This document shows, in pieces, positions 46,104 to 57,035 of a stretch of DNA of 64,000 nt; the first letter of the stretch is position 1; each line of letters opens with the position of its first letter. Source of the DNA: Draba incana (taxonomy: Eukaryota; Streptophyta; Magnoliopsida; Brassicales; Brassicaceae); NCBI GenBank assembly GCA_963576765.1, contig OY755203.1, positions 15,355,190-15,419,189 of the forward strand. The letters are read 5' to 3'. Both the position numbers and the translations under genes were made by a program. The notes below the pieces were generated by a model that was not told the origin of the DNA, ran no database searches, and was given only the letters and a program-made list of their open reading frames with translations.

Positions 46104-47100
46104 GCTCTTTTGTTTCAATCTATACCAGAATCACTAATCCTGCAAGTTGGTGATCTAGAAACCTCAAAAGCTGTATGGGACTCCATCAAGACGAGACATC
46201 TTGGTGACGATAAAGTGAAAGAAGCCAGATTGCAAACTCTTATGGCTGATTTTGATAGGTTAAAGATGAAGGAGAACGATACAATTGATGAATTTGTCGG
46301 GAAACTTTCAGAGATATCTATAAAATCAGCATCTTTGGGTATGAACATTGAAGAAGAGAAGATAGTTAAGAAGTTCTTCAACGGCTTACCAAGAAAGAAA
46401 TACATACACATAATTGCAGCCCTCGAACAAGTCTTGGATCTCAAAACAACAACTTTTGAAGATATTGTTGGGAGATTAAAGACTTATGAAGAACGAATCT
46501 GTGATGAAGAAGATTCACAAGATGATGAAGGGAAACTTATGTATGTTAACTCGGGATACATTGATTCGCAGTCACATATAGAAGGAGTCAGGGGAAGAGG
46601 TCCAGGCCGTGGTTGTGGGAGAGGTCGTGGACGATTTGGTTATCAGCAAAGGGGTTTTGGTTCTCAGAATAGAGAGTTTGGCTATCAACAGAGGGATAAG
46701 TCTAACGTGATTTGTTACCGGTGGGACAAAACAGGATACTATGCATCAAACTGTCCAGATAGAGTACTCAAACTAATTAAGCAGCAAGAACCGCAAGCGA
46801 ATGAAGAAGATGATACTCATGAGGCTGAGTCACTTATGATGCACAAGGTGGTGCACGAGGTTGAGTTACTTATGATGCACGAGGTGGTGTATCTTAATGA
46901 GAAGAATGTAAAGCCAAAAGAGTTTGAGATATGCGATGACAAAGTGTGGTATCTAGACAATGGTGCTAGGAATCATATGACAAGAAATCGGGCTTGCTTT
47001 TATGAGATTAATGAAATGGTCACAGGAAAGTTAGATTCGGTGATGATTCGTGCATTAACATCAAAGGAAAGGGCTCAATCATGTTTGTAACCAAGAATGG
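46104..47100 (+). pseudogene. Copia-2 gag and protease section
   Basis: Open from 46104 to a stop at 47088-47090. It holds UBN2-type capsid text (ARLQTLMADFDRLKMKEND, KKFFNGLPRKKYIHI), an RG-rich segment (RGPGRGCGRGRGR), then a zinc knuckle in which two ligands are replaced (CYRWDKTGYYASNC: the second Cys is Trp and the His is Tyr). The protease core is WYLDNGARNHM. A frameshift near 47030 follows VTGK and displaces the rest. Confidence 0.82.
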
Positions 47101-48768
47101 AGAAAGGAAAATTCTAGCTGATGTTTACTATATACCAGCTCTTAAGAGCAATATCATAAGCTTAGGACAAGCTACTGAATCGGGATGTGAAGTTTGGATG
47201 AAAGAAGATTACTTGACTCTACATGATCGTGATGGAAATCTTTTGGTAAGAGCGAAATGATCAAAGAATAGGTTGTACAAAGTAAGCTTGGAGGTTGAAA
47301 CCACGAAGTGTCTACAAGTGAGTGCCTCTAACGATTCAACACGGTGGCATGCTCGATTAGGACACATCAGTTTTGATACCATAAAAACGATGGTGACAAA
47401 AGAGTTAGTTACTGGGATATCTAGCGTGCCAAAGGAAAAGGAGACATGTGCATCATGCTTGCTTGGAAAACAAGCAAGGCAAGGGTTTCCAAGAGCAACC
47501 TCCTATCGTGCATCCCGAGTACTAGAGCTTATTCATGGGGATCTTTGCGGCCCAATTTCACCTCCTACAGCTACAAAAAGAGGTATATATTTGTACTAAT
47601 CGATGATCACTCTCGTTACATGTGGTCAATTCTTTTGAGAGAAAAGAGTGAGGCATTCGAGAAATTCAAAGGATTCAAAGCGCTAGTTAAGCAAGAAACC
47701 GAAGCTACAATCAAAACATTCCAAACAGATAGAGGTGGATAATTTTTATCTCAAGAGTTTCAAATGTTTTGCGAGAAAGAAGGTATTAATAGGCATTTAA
47801 CCGCGCCTTACACGTCTCAACAGAACAGAGTTGTTGAAAGACGAAATAGAACATTGTTGGAGATGACTAGAAGCATCCTAAAACACATGTGTTCCTAACT
47901 ATTTGTGGGGTGAGGCGGTAAGACACGCGACCTACCATATAAATCGAGTAGGATCTAGAGTCTTGGATGCTAAGACTCCATATGAAGTTTTGAAGAAGCA
48001 AAAACCGAATGTTCAACCTCTGCGAGTGTTTGGGTGCATTAGCTATGCAAAGATTGAGACTCCACATCTGAAAAGCTTGATGATCGGTCGAAGATGCTTG
48101 TGTATCTTGGAACTGAACCTGGTTCTAAAGCTTACCGACTTCTCAATCCAACGGCTCGGAGAATCATAGTAAGTAGAGATGTAGTTTTTGATGAGAATAA
48201 AAGCTGCAAGTGGAACAACTCTGGATTAGAGATCTCTCCAAAATCAGGAATGTTTACAATTAGTTTTGGCGAATTTGGAAATAATGGAGTTAGTGAGATT
48301 GAGGCTGCCAAAGAAACAGAGGAGGAAGGAGAGAGTGGTGATAATATCACCGATGAAGATGTTGATGGAGAAACACAACATCTAGAGGAGGAACATTCCC
48401 AATCAGAAGAAGAAAAATCTCATCAGGTGCCGACTTTAAGGAAATCAACAAGACAAGGTACAAAACCGAGTTACTTAAGTGATTATGTGCTTTTATCGGA
48501 GATTGAAGGAGAGCATCTCTTGCTCGTAATCAATGAGGAACCATGGGACTTTAAAGATGCAATCAAATCAAGAGTATGGAGAGATGCTTGTGAAGAAGAG
48601 ATTATGTCGATAACAAAGAACAAAACATGGAGTTTAGTTCATCTTCCCATTGGATGCAAAGCAATTGGGTTGAAGTGGGTTTTTAAACTCAAGCTTAACT
48701 CGGAAATAGCATCAATAGGCATAAAGCCAGGCTTGTGGCAAAGGGCTATGTGCAAAGGCATGGGATAG
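47101..48768 (+). pseudogene. Copia-2 integrase section
   Basis: Pieces in changing frames: the HHCC zinc site (WHARLGHISF and CASCLLGKQA, 47340-47480), then RYIFVLIDDHSRYMWS and FQTDRGG followed by a stop at 47740-47742. QQNRVVERRNR near 47820 keeps the catalytic Glu. WGEAVRHATYHINR follows to 48169, and 48094-48768 covers the integrase tail, an acidic linker (EETEEEGESGDN-like) and the reverse-transcriptase start LKWVFKLKLN. At least four frameshifts and two stops. Confidence 0.8.
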
Positions 48769-49997
48769 ATTTTGATGAGGTATTTGCTCCGGTAGCTCGT
48801 ATTGAAACTATACGTTTTATCATGGCTTTGGCGGCATCAAATGGCTGGGAAGTGCATCATCTAGATGTGAAAACTGCGTTTTTCCATGGAGAATTGAAAG
48901 AAGATGTTTATGTTAAGCAGCCTGAAGGATTTGTAATCAAAGGTAGTGAAGATAAAGTCTACAAACTTCACAAAGCTCTTTATGGATTAAGACAAGCACC
49001 CCGTGCTTGGAACACGAAATTGAATAAGATTCTTTTAGAATTGAATTTTCTTAAGTGCTCCAAGGAACCATCGTTATACAGAAAACAAGAGGAGGAACAT
49101 CTTCTTATTGTTGTGGTTTATGTAGATGATTTGCTTGTGACAGGATCTAGCTTAGAGCTAATACTCGATTTCAAGAAAGATATGGCAAGGAATTTTGAGA
49201 TGAGTGATTTGGGAAGGCTTACATATTATCTTGGTATTGAAGTGGTTCAGGGAGAAGATGGGATTTTGCTAAGACAGGAACGTTATGCAAAGAAAATTCT
49301 TGAGGAAGCTGGAATGAATGAGTGCAATGCGGTTCATATTCCGATGAACCCTGGTTTGGAGCTTTCTAAGTCGCAAGATGAGAGGCGTATCAATGAACAA
49401 GAGTATAGAAGAAATGTTGGATGTCTTAGGTATTTGCTCCACACCCGGCCTGATCTATCTTATGGTGTTGGTGTGTTGAGTAGATACTTACAAGAGCCAA
49501 AGGAATCACATGGAGCTGCACTAAAACAAGTCTTAAGGTATCTTCAAGGAACGCTTTCACATGGTCTTTACTTTAAGTGTGGAATCAAGTTGGGTTTGGT
49601 TGGTTACAGTGATAGTAGCCATAGTGTAGATGTGGATGATGGAAAAAGTACAGCAGGTCATGTTTTCTATTTCAATGAGTGTCCAATTACATGGTGTTCA
49701 CAGAAACAACAAGTTGTGGCATTGTCTTCGTGTGAAGCCGAGTTTATGGCCGCTACTGAGGCAGCCAAGCAAGCTATTTGGCTTCAAGAGTTGATTACTG
49801 AAATCGGTGGAAACACATGTGAAAAGGTACCAATCCGAGTTGATAATAAATCCGCAATTGCACTTACCAAGAACCCAGTGTTTCATGGGCGTAGTAAACA
49901 CATTCATCGAAGGTATCACTTCATTCGAGAATGTGTTGAGAATGGTCAAGTTGAGGTAGAACACGTTCCCGGGAATGAGCAAAGGCTGACATTTTAA
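48735..49997 (+). pseudogene. Copia-2 reverse transcriptase and RNase H, long open remnant
   Basis: 420 codons without interruption. Reverse transcriptase has HHLDVKTAF (Asp44), KALYGLRQAPRAW and YVDD at 129-132. RNase H has YSDSSH (Asp293), SSCEAEF (Glu335) and RVDNKS (Asp370). All catalytic residues are present. A frameshift upstream separates it from integrase, and another at its end (NEQ then RLTF) replaces the expected KADILTK tail. The ATG is probably internal to the old polyprotein rather than a true start. Confidence 0.85.
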
Positions 49998-50091
49998 CTA
50001 AGGCACTTGCGAAAAACAAGTTCAAGGAAATAAGGGATCATATTGGAGTTCAAGATGTGTCAATGAAGGAGTTCAAGCTTAAGAGGGAGAT

Positions 50092-50357
50092 TGTTGGGTT
50101 AAGCTTGAAGTTAGCTTGAACTAGAAGTCATCCTAATCCTACCGAGTTATGGTTATCAAAAGGATTAGATTTATTTAATATGTTTAGGAGTTATCTAAAT
50201 ATATGTTTTCCTAAGAAATAGGATTAATCTCTCTATATAAAGAGTTACCAAGTTGTCGTATACCTTCAAGGATTTGAGAGAGAGTTTAAGAAGCTTTAGT
50301 TTTGAGTTAGTTTCTAAAGTTAATAAAAGAAATGCTTTTATAATCTTAATCTCTATA
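50092..50357 (+). repeat. Copia-2 3' LTR
   Basis: It resembles the Copia-1 LTR in layout (TGTTGG start, TATA box TCTATATAAAG near 50233-50243, 'ttaataaaag' and CTCTATA end) but is clearly diverged. The end is set by comparison with Copia-1. Confidence 0.8.
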
Positions 50358-50819
50358 TTCGAATTCTAGAACAAATACGTATCAGACTACAAATTATTAA
50401 ATGCTTACTACGTACTTCTTTCGTTGATGTGTGAGCATCAAGAGTATTTATACATGCCATTTTACATTACATGGATACCATAGAAATTTAGAAAAAAGTA
50501 TGATGAGTTCAAAAATGTATCAATTGACTACTTAAACAAAAGTGTTTTCAAAGTCACGAGTTCGAACTCATGCGCACTTAAATATCATTGTACGTGCATA
50601 ACAACAATTTTAACGAGATTTAGCAACTGCTTACCTTGAAGATATTTCTTAAAACATAATTACAATTGGTGTTATCTAGGGTTTACACGGCCTTAAAAAT
50701 TCCTTTTACCTTGTTCTCGATCTACATTCAACTCACTATATGATCCTAGGATCAACAACGCGTACATGTGTTAGATCACGTTCATCCAATTGTTATAGAT
50801 AGGAATTTGTCCTCCTCCT
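50358..50819. other. 3' flank of copy 4
   Basis: Non-coding. 50370-50400 matches 13240-13265, and 50490-50819 matches 13745-14100, both downstream of copy 2. It is cut by Gypsy-B at 50820. Confidence 0.65.
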
Positions 50820-52242
50820 TGATGCAGCATACAACTATATCATTTTTTCCTTTTCTTAAGCTTTTCCATTTTAGCTTCTATGAGATTTCTCCTTTTCAGG
50901 ATAGTTAACTTTTATAACTTTTGCCTTATCCTAAGTATTTTCCTTATTCTAGTTTTAAGCTTCCTCTATATAAAGAAGCCATAGTTGATTGTAATCAAGA
51001 CTACTTTTAGATTTATAAACAGAGCTTTTGAAAGACTTTTCTTTCTATCCTTAAGATCCGGGTATTCTCTAGAAATTCAACGGTTTTAAGAAGGCTTGGT
51101 TAACGGATATTCATTGAATCAACGTTTACCTTGCGTTACCAGTTCGAACTTACATCAGTTGGTATCATAGACCAACAATTTTAGAAGAACTTCAAACAAA
51201 TTTGCATCGTACGCTGGTTGATGCAATACAAATCGGTGTCCAACAAGGTGTTCAAGCCGCTGTCGCAGCAAACAGAGACAACTATGGGGCTCAAACAAAT
51301 CCACATGATCAGAGGAACAATTTTTTTGCCTATGATAATGACAACTCATAACTCGAAGATAATCTGTTTGCTCCATTACGTCAAAACACAGACCGGAGAC
51401 ATCATGGTGATCTTCTTCGTGATAATTCACGATGGGATTCAGGCTTCAAAATCGAGATCCCTGAATTTTATGGGAGCACTGTTGCAGAAGATTTTCTCGA
51501 TTGGCTAGTAACAGTGGACAAATTTCTTGAGTTCAAGCAAGTCCCTGAAACTCGTCGTGTATCACTGATTGCAACACGTTTTCGTGGTCGTGCCGCTGCT
51601 TGGTCGAACCAATTCAAACTACAACGCTCACGCTCCGGCAAAGAAAATCGTGCGTCTTGGGATAAACTCAAAAAGAATATGAGAAAGGCATTTCTTCCAT
51701 ATAACTACCAGCGTTTGCTCTTTCAAAAGTATCATAACCTACGACAATGATCACGAACGGTTGATGATTATGCTACTGAATTTTTTCAGATGATAACTCG
51801 GATTGATATACAAGATTTGGAAGATCGATTGGTGGCGCGATTCATCGCAGGCCTCAAACCACAACTTCAGACAATGCTTAACCAATTTGATCCAAGCACA
51901 ACTTCAGAGGCTCATCAACCACTACTAGAAAATATGCCTATAGCCACGGACGACCCACGATTATTCCGTGGCTACTGCGAATTAGCCACGATAAAACCAC
52001 GAATTATGAATGTGGCAAGATAGCCACGATCTAGTCACGTACATATCCGTGGCTAATGCAATATAGCCACGAATTAGCCACGAAAGAGTTGCGTGGGCCA
52101 TATAGCCACGAACTACTCATGTATGTTTCCGTGGCTAATGCAATATAGCCACGAATTAGCCACATAAGAGGTGTGTGGGGCATATAACCACGAATTAGCC
52201 ACGATTATTTCTGTGGCTTCTGTGAATCAGCCACGAATTAGG

Positions 52243-52570
52243 TTAGGGTAACCATTCGGGTTTCGGTTCGGTTATCGGATTTTTGATTTTAGGAATATAA
52301 TATCCATTTGGGTATTTTAAAATTTCAGTTCGGTTATTTTTGGTTTCGGATTCGGTTTCGGTTACTCGAAATACTCATAATTACGTAAATGTTTTCATCC
52401 ATTTGGTTCGATTTAATTATTTTTAACTCGAGTTATCCAAAATAAATAACTAAAAATTGAAATTTTCAATAATATACCTAATTAAATTAATTATCTTTAG
52501 CCAAAAATACCTATAATTTTCGGTCGGGTTCGGTTTGGTTTTTCGGTTTTGGATTTTTTGCCAGCCCTAA
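52243..52570. mobile_element. Possible hAT-like MITE inside the CACTA
   Basis: An AT-rich 328-bp stretch bounded by TTAGGG and, reversed, TTAGGGCTGGCA, rich in 'ttcggttcgg' text. The TIRs match poorly beyond six bases and no TSD is visible. Confidence 0.35.
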
Positions 52571-53327
52571 CATAAATCATCTAATTAACAACAACTAACA
52601 ATTGATTTGATTAACTGTGACATTTTCTTAACATGTTTAGTGTTTGATTATTTGTATCAAAACTAAATCCCAAAATTTTAGTGGGAAACCTAAACTAAAT
52701 CCCAAAAATTTTGCGGGAAACAAAAAAAATCAAATTGTTGGGCCAAACCCAAATTTGTAGATAAAAGTTAAAAACCCACGCCAATAACACAACATTTCCA
52801 TTCTCCTCTTTCAGTGAAAAACCCTAATCTTCTTCTTCACCAATTCTCCTCTTTCGACTCCTCCACCACCGCTTCTCCTCTTTCACCGGCTCCACAGCGT
52901 TTCTCCTCCACCGTTTGCTCGTGACGGTTTCTCCTATTCACAGATTCTCCTTCTCCGTTTCTTCTCTTCCCCGTTTCTCCTCTTTGAACACCCACAATCG
53001 CCCTCTCTCTCTCGCTCAGGTATGAATCCCTCATCTAGTTCTAATCATCCTCTCTCTCTCTCTCTATCCCTTAGGTATTATCTTTGTGTTGATTTGGGTT
53101 TGCTGTTAATGTTTCTATTTGTTTGTAATTTGATTTGTTCTTCCTGGGTTAAAATACGAGAGAGACCAAATATTTATTTATTATCTCTATCTATTATGTA
53201 TTTGTTTGTATTTTGATTTGTTCTTCCTGGGTTTGCCGTTAATGTTTGTATTTGTTTGTATTTTGATTTGGGTTTGCTGTTAATCTCTAAGAGTTGGGTT
53301 TCGCTCTAAATGGGATTTTATTTGCAG

Positions 53328-53920
53328 GAATGGTTTCCAGAGGTTTGATAAGATCAAGGATTCAACTAGCAAGCAATTAGAAGAACTTGCTGAGAAGATG
53401 AGAGAGTGTAAAAGGTATTGTTTTCTTTCTCTGTGATTGAATTTTTGATATGAGCTAAAGTTGCAAGTCTTGGCAGTTGTTTATGTGTAGAAAAGAGTTT
53501 TGATGCTTCAAGAGTCTATGATTTTGTAATGTAATGTGCTTCTTGTTAGGTTGGTTAAGGAGTTTTGTTCGCCAACTCAAAGATGGGGAAGTTCGAAATT
53601 CTCCTCAAGTACATAAGCAATTGAATGATGAGAAACAATCTATGGTGAGTTCATATCTTATCACATATAATCTGAATTCATGAAATTTCTTTCTCTAGGC
53701 CTTTTGAGATTTAGTTAGTAAGTGATCACTAGACTATTAGCATACCACCTTGTAAGAGTTCCACTTTCCTGCCTCATTTGGGTCAGCATCTTGAAGCAAT
53801 GGTGACCCATTATTTCTTGCTAGCATTTGGTTTCTTCTTTTCAAAATCTGGTTGTTGATATTTCCAGTGATTTATGTGACAGATTAAGGAACTCAACTCT
53901 TATGTTGCACTAAGAAAAAC
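53328..53920 (+). pseudogene. Captured novel plant SNARE (NPSN) exons
   Basis: Three consecutive exons with AG/GT borders. 53328-53414 reads NGFQRFDKIKDSTSKQL, EELAEKMRECKR. 53550-53644 reads LVKEF, then RQLKDGEVRNSPQ and QLNDEKQSM. 53883-53920 reads IKELNSYVALRK. This is the N-terminal helical region of the plant-specific Qb-SNAREs of the NPSN family, which act in membrane fusion at the cell plate and plasma membrane. The SNARE motif and membrane anchor are missing. One extra T near 53575 shifts the second exon. Introns kept show capture at DNA level. Recognition is from memory of family wording. Confidence 0.75.
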
Positions 53921-54026
53921 GTAAGTTTGTCTCTTAGTCCACTTCCAAAAACCTGCATTGTACCTGTATTTAATTTTCTCACACCAATCCTTTTAGCAAT
54001 GTGTTTAAGATGTTTTGTTATATAGA

Positions 54027-54180
54027 TTAAGGAGCTTGAAGGCTGTCGCTTCACGAGGCTCAGACAAGAAAAATCAGCGGCGAAAGCGGTGTTTACGGCA
54101 GAGGCCGCGGTGGTTACCGGAGAGGCGTCGGTGGTCGTGTTTACTGCAGTGGCGGCCATGGTGGTCGGTAAATAGTGGCG
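54027..54180 (+). other. Terminal exon-like piece of the CACTA passenger gene
   Basis: After an AG at 54026 the sequence stays open to a TAG at 54175-54177. It is GC-rich, unlike its surroundings, and reads either Ala/Val-rich or Gly/Arg-rich depending on frame. It could be the last exon of the chimeric passenger gene. Family not recognised. Confidence 0.35.
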
Positions 54181-55591
54181 GCGATGGTGATACGAATTAT
54201 AGAAATTAGGTTTATTTATTAATCATTTAATTATGTATTTACAATATTATAAATTAATTCATTTTCTTATTAAAAAAAACGAATTTTTTTTTTTTTTTTT
54301 GTCTGAAAAAAGTATGTAGCCACGGAATAGTCACTCTTCAAGACGTGGCTAATTAGTCACGGACATAAATGTGACTCTATCGTGGCCAATAATGCCACGA
54401 AAAGAAAGTGGCATTGTGTGGCTATTTAACCCACGAAAACCCACGAATAAAATTAGCCACGACGCTATAGCGTGGCTTTTCCGTGGCTGGGGATCTTTAT
54501 AGCCACGAATATGATGCTGTAGCCACGAAAAATTTTGTGGCTATACGACTGTTTTTTAGTAGTGAACGAGCTGTGGTGATGGAACAACAAACACGTGCCA
54601 GCTCTTCTAATTGGAATTGATATGCTCAAATTTGCCTTTGAACTACTCTCTCAAATTAAGAGATCAATGTAGTACTTAGGGTATCGAAGCCACAGAGAAT
54701 CAGATTGCTTAATAGATTAATAATGTTCAGATTATGCTAAGCAGAAAGATTGTAAAGTAAATTGCAGAAAACAGTAAATCAGGATTATAGCAAGTGTTTT
54801 AAATTCAATAAAAGAGAAACGCTAAGCCTTAGGGAATTCGCAGGAATAAATTCAAATTGAAGAATAAATTTATAAAGTGCAATTCTAAAACTCGAAACTA
54901 ATGTAAAATAAATCAACTGTCGTTGCAAATATTATCTATGTTTGAACCCTAGAAAACAAACTGTAGTTGCAAAATCAAAATGATCTAAACAAGCATTAAA
55001 TTCAGGTTCGATTGTTCACAAAGATCCAAAGCCAACTGTCGTTGCGAATCAGATCTTTGCTCACCTATGATTCAATTCAGGTAATTCAATAATGCTGTCG
55101 CATCTACTAAACCACCTAGGATATATAATTCATGCCTAAATCCCAAAAGTAAATAAATTCAACTACTCTTCATTAACCTTTGAAAAATCCCTAAAACCTA
55201 ACTAGGGAATTACTCAGACATAGACATGAATAATAATTCCTTAGTATAAAATATCTAATAGAAAATAAAGCATAGCCTAAACAATGGCTTAAAAGTACTA
55301 TATATAAGGTACAAACACGTCTGGGCCCAATTGCAAACATTTGGGCTTTTCTGGCGTGAAAACGGAAATCTTCCAAAAATATTATTCTGTCGCCATTTTG
55401 GTCGTGTCGAGCGACACGTATAGTGCGTCGCTCGACACAGCCTTCAGATTTTCACTTCGACCTTGTGACTTTGACTGCTCATTCCATTCTGCTCCATAAT
55501 CATCCAGTAAACACCAATTGTGCTCCGAACGTCCTTGTACCTGAGAAAAATAAGAAAGACTCAAAAAACACCAAAAGACACTAGATAAATG

Positions 55592-56313
55592 TGTTGGGAA
55601 TGTCCTGAAATCACACTTGTATCCACTCTAGTGATAGTTGTACTGTCGAGATTAGACATTCATATAATACTAGGTGGTCATGACGTTTTGCTAGAAACCT
55701 CTGATGATCTATGAGTTATGAACTCATTGCTAGTATTATATGATCCTACAGGGTCACACACCTAAGCAAGCTGGATGAGCTTTATGTGGGAATGATCATT
55801 AAGAGTAATGATCTAGGTAATGTGTATAAGATACACATTATATACGAGTTTAGAGGGTGTGTCGATTGACACAAAGAGTTGTGTCGATCGACACGAAGGC
55901 AGAACCGAAATAGTGATTTCGGTTTAATGACACAATTGATTCTGGTTCGGTTCAGAATTAATAGGGTTTTCTCAAGGGCCTATATATAGGATAATAGGCA
56001 CGACCTTGAGACCTAATCTTGTTAGTCGCAGCCACCTCTTTAGAACTCGGTGATTCCCCAGGAGATCCGATTACCGGTACTAGCATTCCGGCGGATTCCA
56101 GTTTGTGTGCGTGTGGACTAACGGTAGAGGCGCAACACTTGGGGCGCTATAGATCTCGAATCCCTGATTCAATTCCGCTGCATAAACTCCAGGTATATTC
56201 GAGATCCGTTCTTGTAAGATTCATAGTTTACAAACCCTAGATCCTAGGCAAAGGAACTTTCGCTAGGTTGTTTAATAGAGATTAAACCGGTAAATCCTGT
56301 GTGAATTCCTACA
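55592..56313 (+). repeat. Copia-3 5' LTR
   Basis: TGTTGGGAATGTCC to AATTCCTACA. TATA-like CCTATATATAGG near 55979-55990. A palindrome pair is centred at 55865 and 55887. Confidence 0.92.
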
Positions 56314-56314
56314 G

Positions 56315-56327
56315 TGGTATCAGAGCC
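56315..56327 (+). promoter_or_regulatory. Copia-3 primer-binding site
   Basis: TGGTATCAGAGCC, complementary to initiator tRNA-Met, one base after the LTR. Confidence 0.9.
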
Positions 56328-56449
56328 TTAGGGTTTAACTAATCTGAATCTAAAGCATATAATCGAATTAGTTGAATTGATTAGAGGATGCTTGATAGAT
56401 CAAAATCTGCTTCAAAAACGTTTTGCAAAATTGAAATATTAGGGTTTTC

Positions 56450-57035
56450 GGCCAGCGTCGATCGACACTATGGTAGTGTCGATCGACACGGGCTAAACTC
56501 GTGATTTAAAATTTTTCCAGAGAGGTTGGTGTCGATCGACACCGTTGTGCTGTGTCGATCGACACGCTTTTTCAATTGCCGTCAGTTTGATATATTAATC
56601 GATATCAAGTTGGTGTCGATCGACACAAAAGTTGCGTCGATTGACACGACCAGGCGATTGGTTAACCAGTTCAATTGGATTGAATCGGTTATCGTGCTCG
56701 GTTAACAGATCGATTAAACCGAATGTCGGTTTAATGCGGTTTGGTTGGCATCGATCGACACTAATTAGTATCGATCGACACCGAACGGTAATCGACCCGG
56801 TTTAATTAGATTGACCGGTTATCGATCCGGTTCAATTGGATTGACCGGTTATCGAGAATTGGATCTGGTTTGATCAATGTCGATCGATGCTAATGTAGTG
56901 TCGATCGACACTGATCGGTTATTGTATTGGTTCTGTCGGTTATCGAAATCGGTTCAATTGGATTGATCGGGTTTCGGATAACTGTGACAGACAGGTAAGT
57001 GTCGATCGACACTAAGGTAGTGTCGATCGATTCCC
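56450..57035 (+). repeat. Array of six paired palindromes in the Copia-3 leader
   Basis: Twelve copies of GTGTCGATCGACAC or close variants form six pairs. Centres are at 56461/56482, 56535/56558, 56619/56640, 56754/56774, 56883/56904 and 57005/57026, so the spacing within pairs is 21, 23, 21, 20, 21 and 21 bp. Between some pairs lie repeated 'ttcaattggattga' and 'cggttatcg' blocks. The whole array lies between the primer site and the gag start, a non-coding leader. Function unknown; a dimerisation or packaging signal, a protein-binding array or a passenger repeat are possible. Confidence 0.88.

Larger units (their letters stand above)
46047..50357 (+). mobile_element. Copia-2, 5'-truncated relative of Copia-1
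   Basis: It lacks the 5' LTR, primer site and gag start. Coding follows Copia-1 domain for domain to the 3' LTR (50092-50357, beginning TGTTGGGTTAAGC after the purine tract AAGAGGGAGAT). The right side continues with sequence matching the 3' flank of copy 2 ('acaaatacgtatcagact', 13240 and 50372). There is no TSD because the left end was deleted. Confidence 0.88.
51920..54564. mobile_element. CACTA element with captured host exons
   Basis: Terminal repeats CACTACTAGAAAA and TTTTTTAGTAGTG, with 3-bp TSD AAC (51917-51919, 54565-54567), are the En/Spm-CACTA signature. Subterminal zones (about 51938-52240 and 54310-54545) are full of 'tagccacga' repeats. No transposase is present. The centre carries a spliced-gene structure with exons of a novel plant SNARE gene, so it is a Pack-type non-autonomous element. 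Confidence 0.92.
50820..54617 (+). mobile_element. Gypsy-B, 5' part (continues beyond nested elements)
   Basis: 5' LTR 50820-51157 (TGATGCAGCAT to TTACATCA, with TATA TCTATATAAAG near 50973-50983). A tRNA-Met-like primer site, TGGTATCATAGACC, starts at 51160, followed by gag. The CACTA at 51920-54564 splits gag, and Athila-2 takes over at 54618. The remaining pol and 3' LTR would lie beyond the right edge of the window. Confidence 0.82.
51170..54617 (+). pseudogene. Gypsy-B gag, interrupted
   Basis: Retrotransposon gag landmarks are clear: FKIEIPEFYGSTVAEDFLDW, FLEFKQVPETRRVSLIATRF, GRAAAWSNQFKL, MRKAFLPYNYQRLLFQ, VDDYATEFFQM and RFIAGLKPQLQ. Stops occur at 51348-51350 and 51748-51750. The frame stops at SEAHQ where the CACTA enters (51919), and continues after it at 54565 as RAVVMEQQTRASSSNW until Athila-2 enters. 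Confidence 0.82.

Noticed and set aside
55860..57030. CRISPR-like array from the regularly repeated GTGTCGATCGACAC
   Set aside because: The repeats are 14-bp palindromes with short paired spacing in a plant retrotransposon leader; there are no uniform spacers or cas genes.
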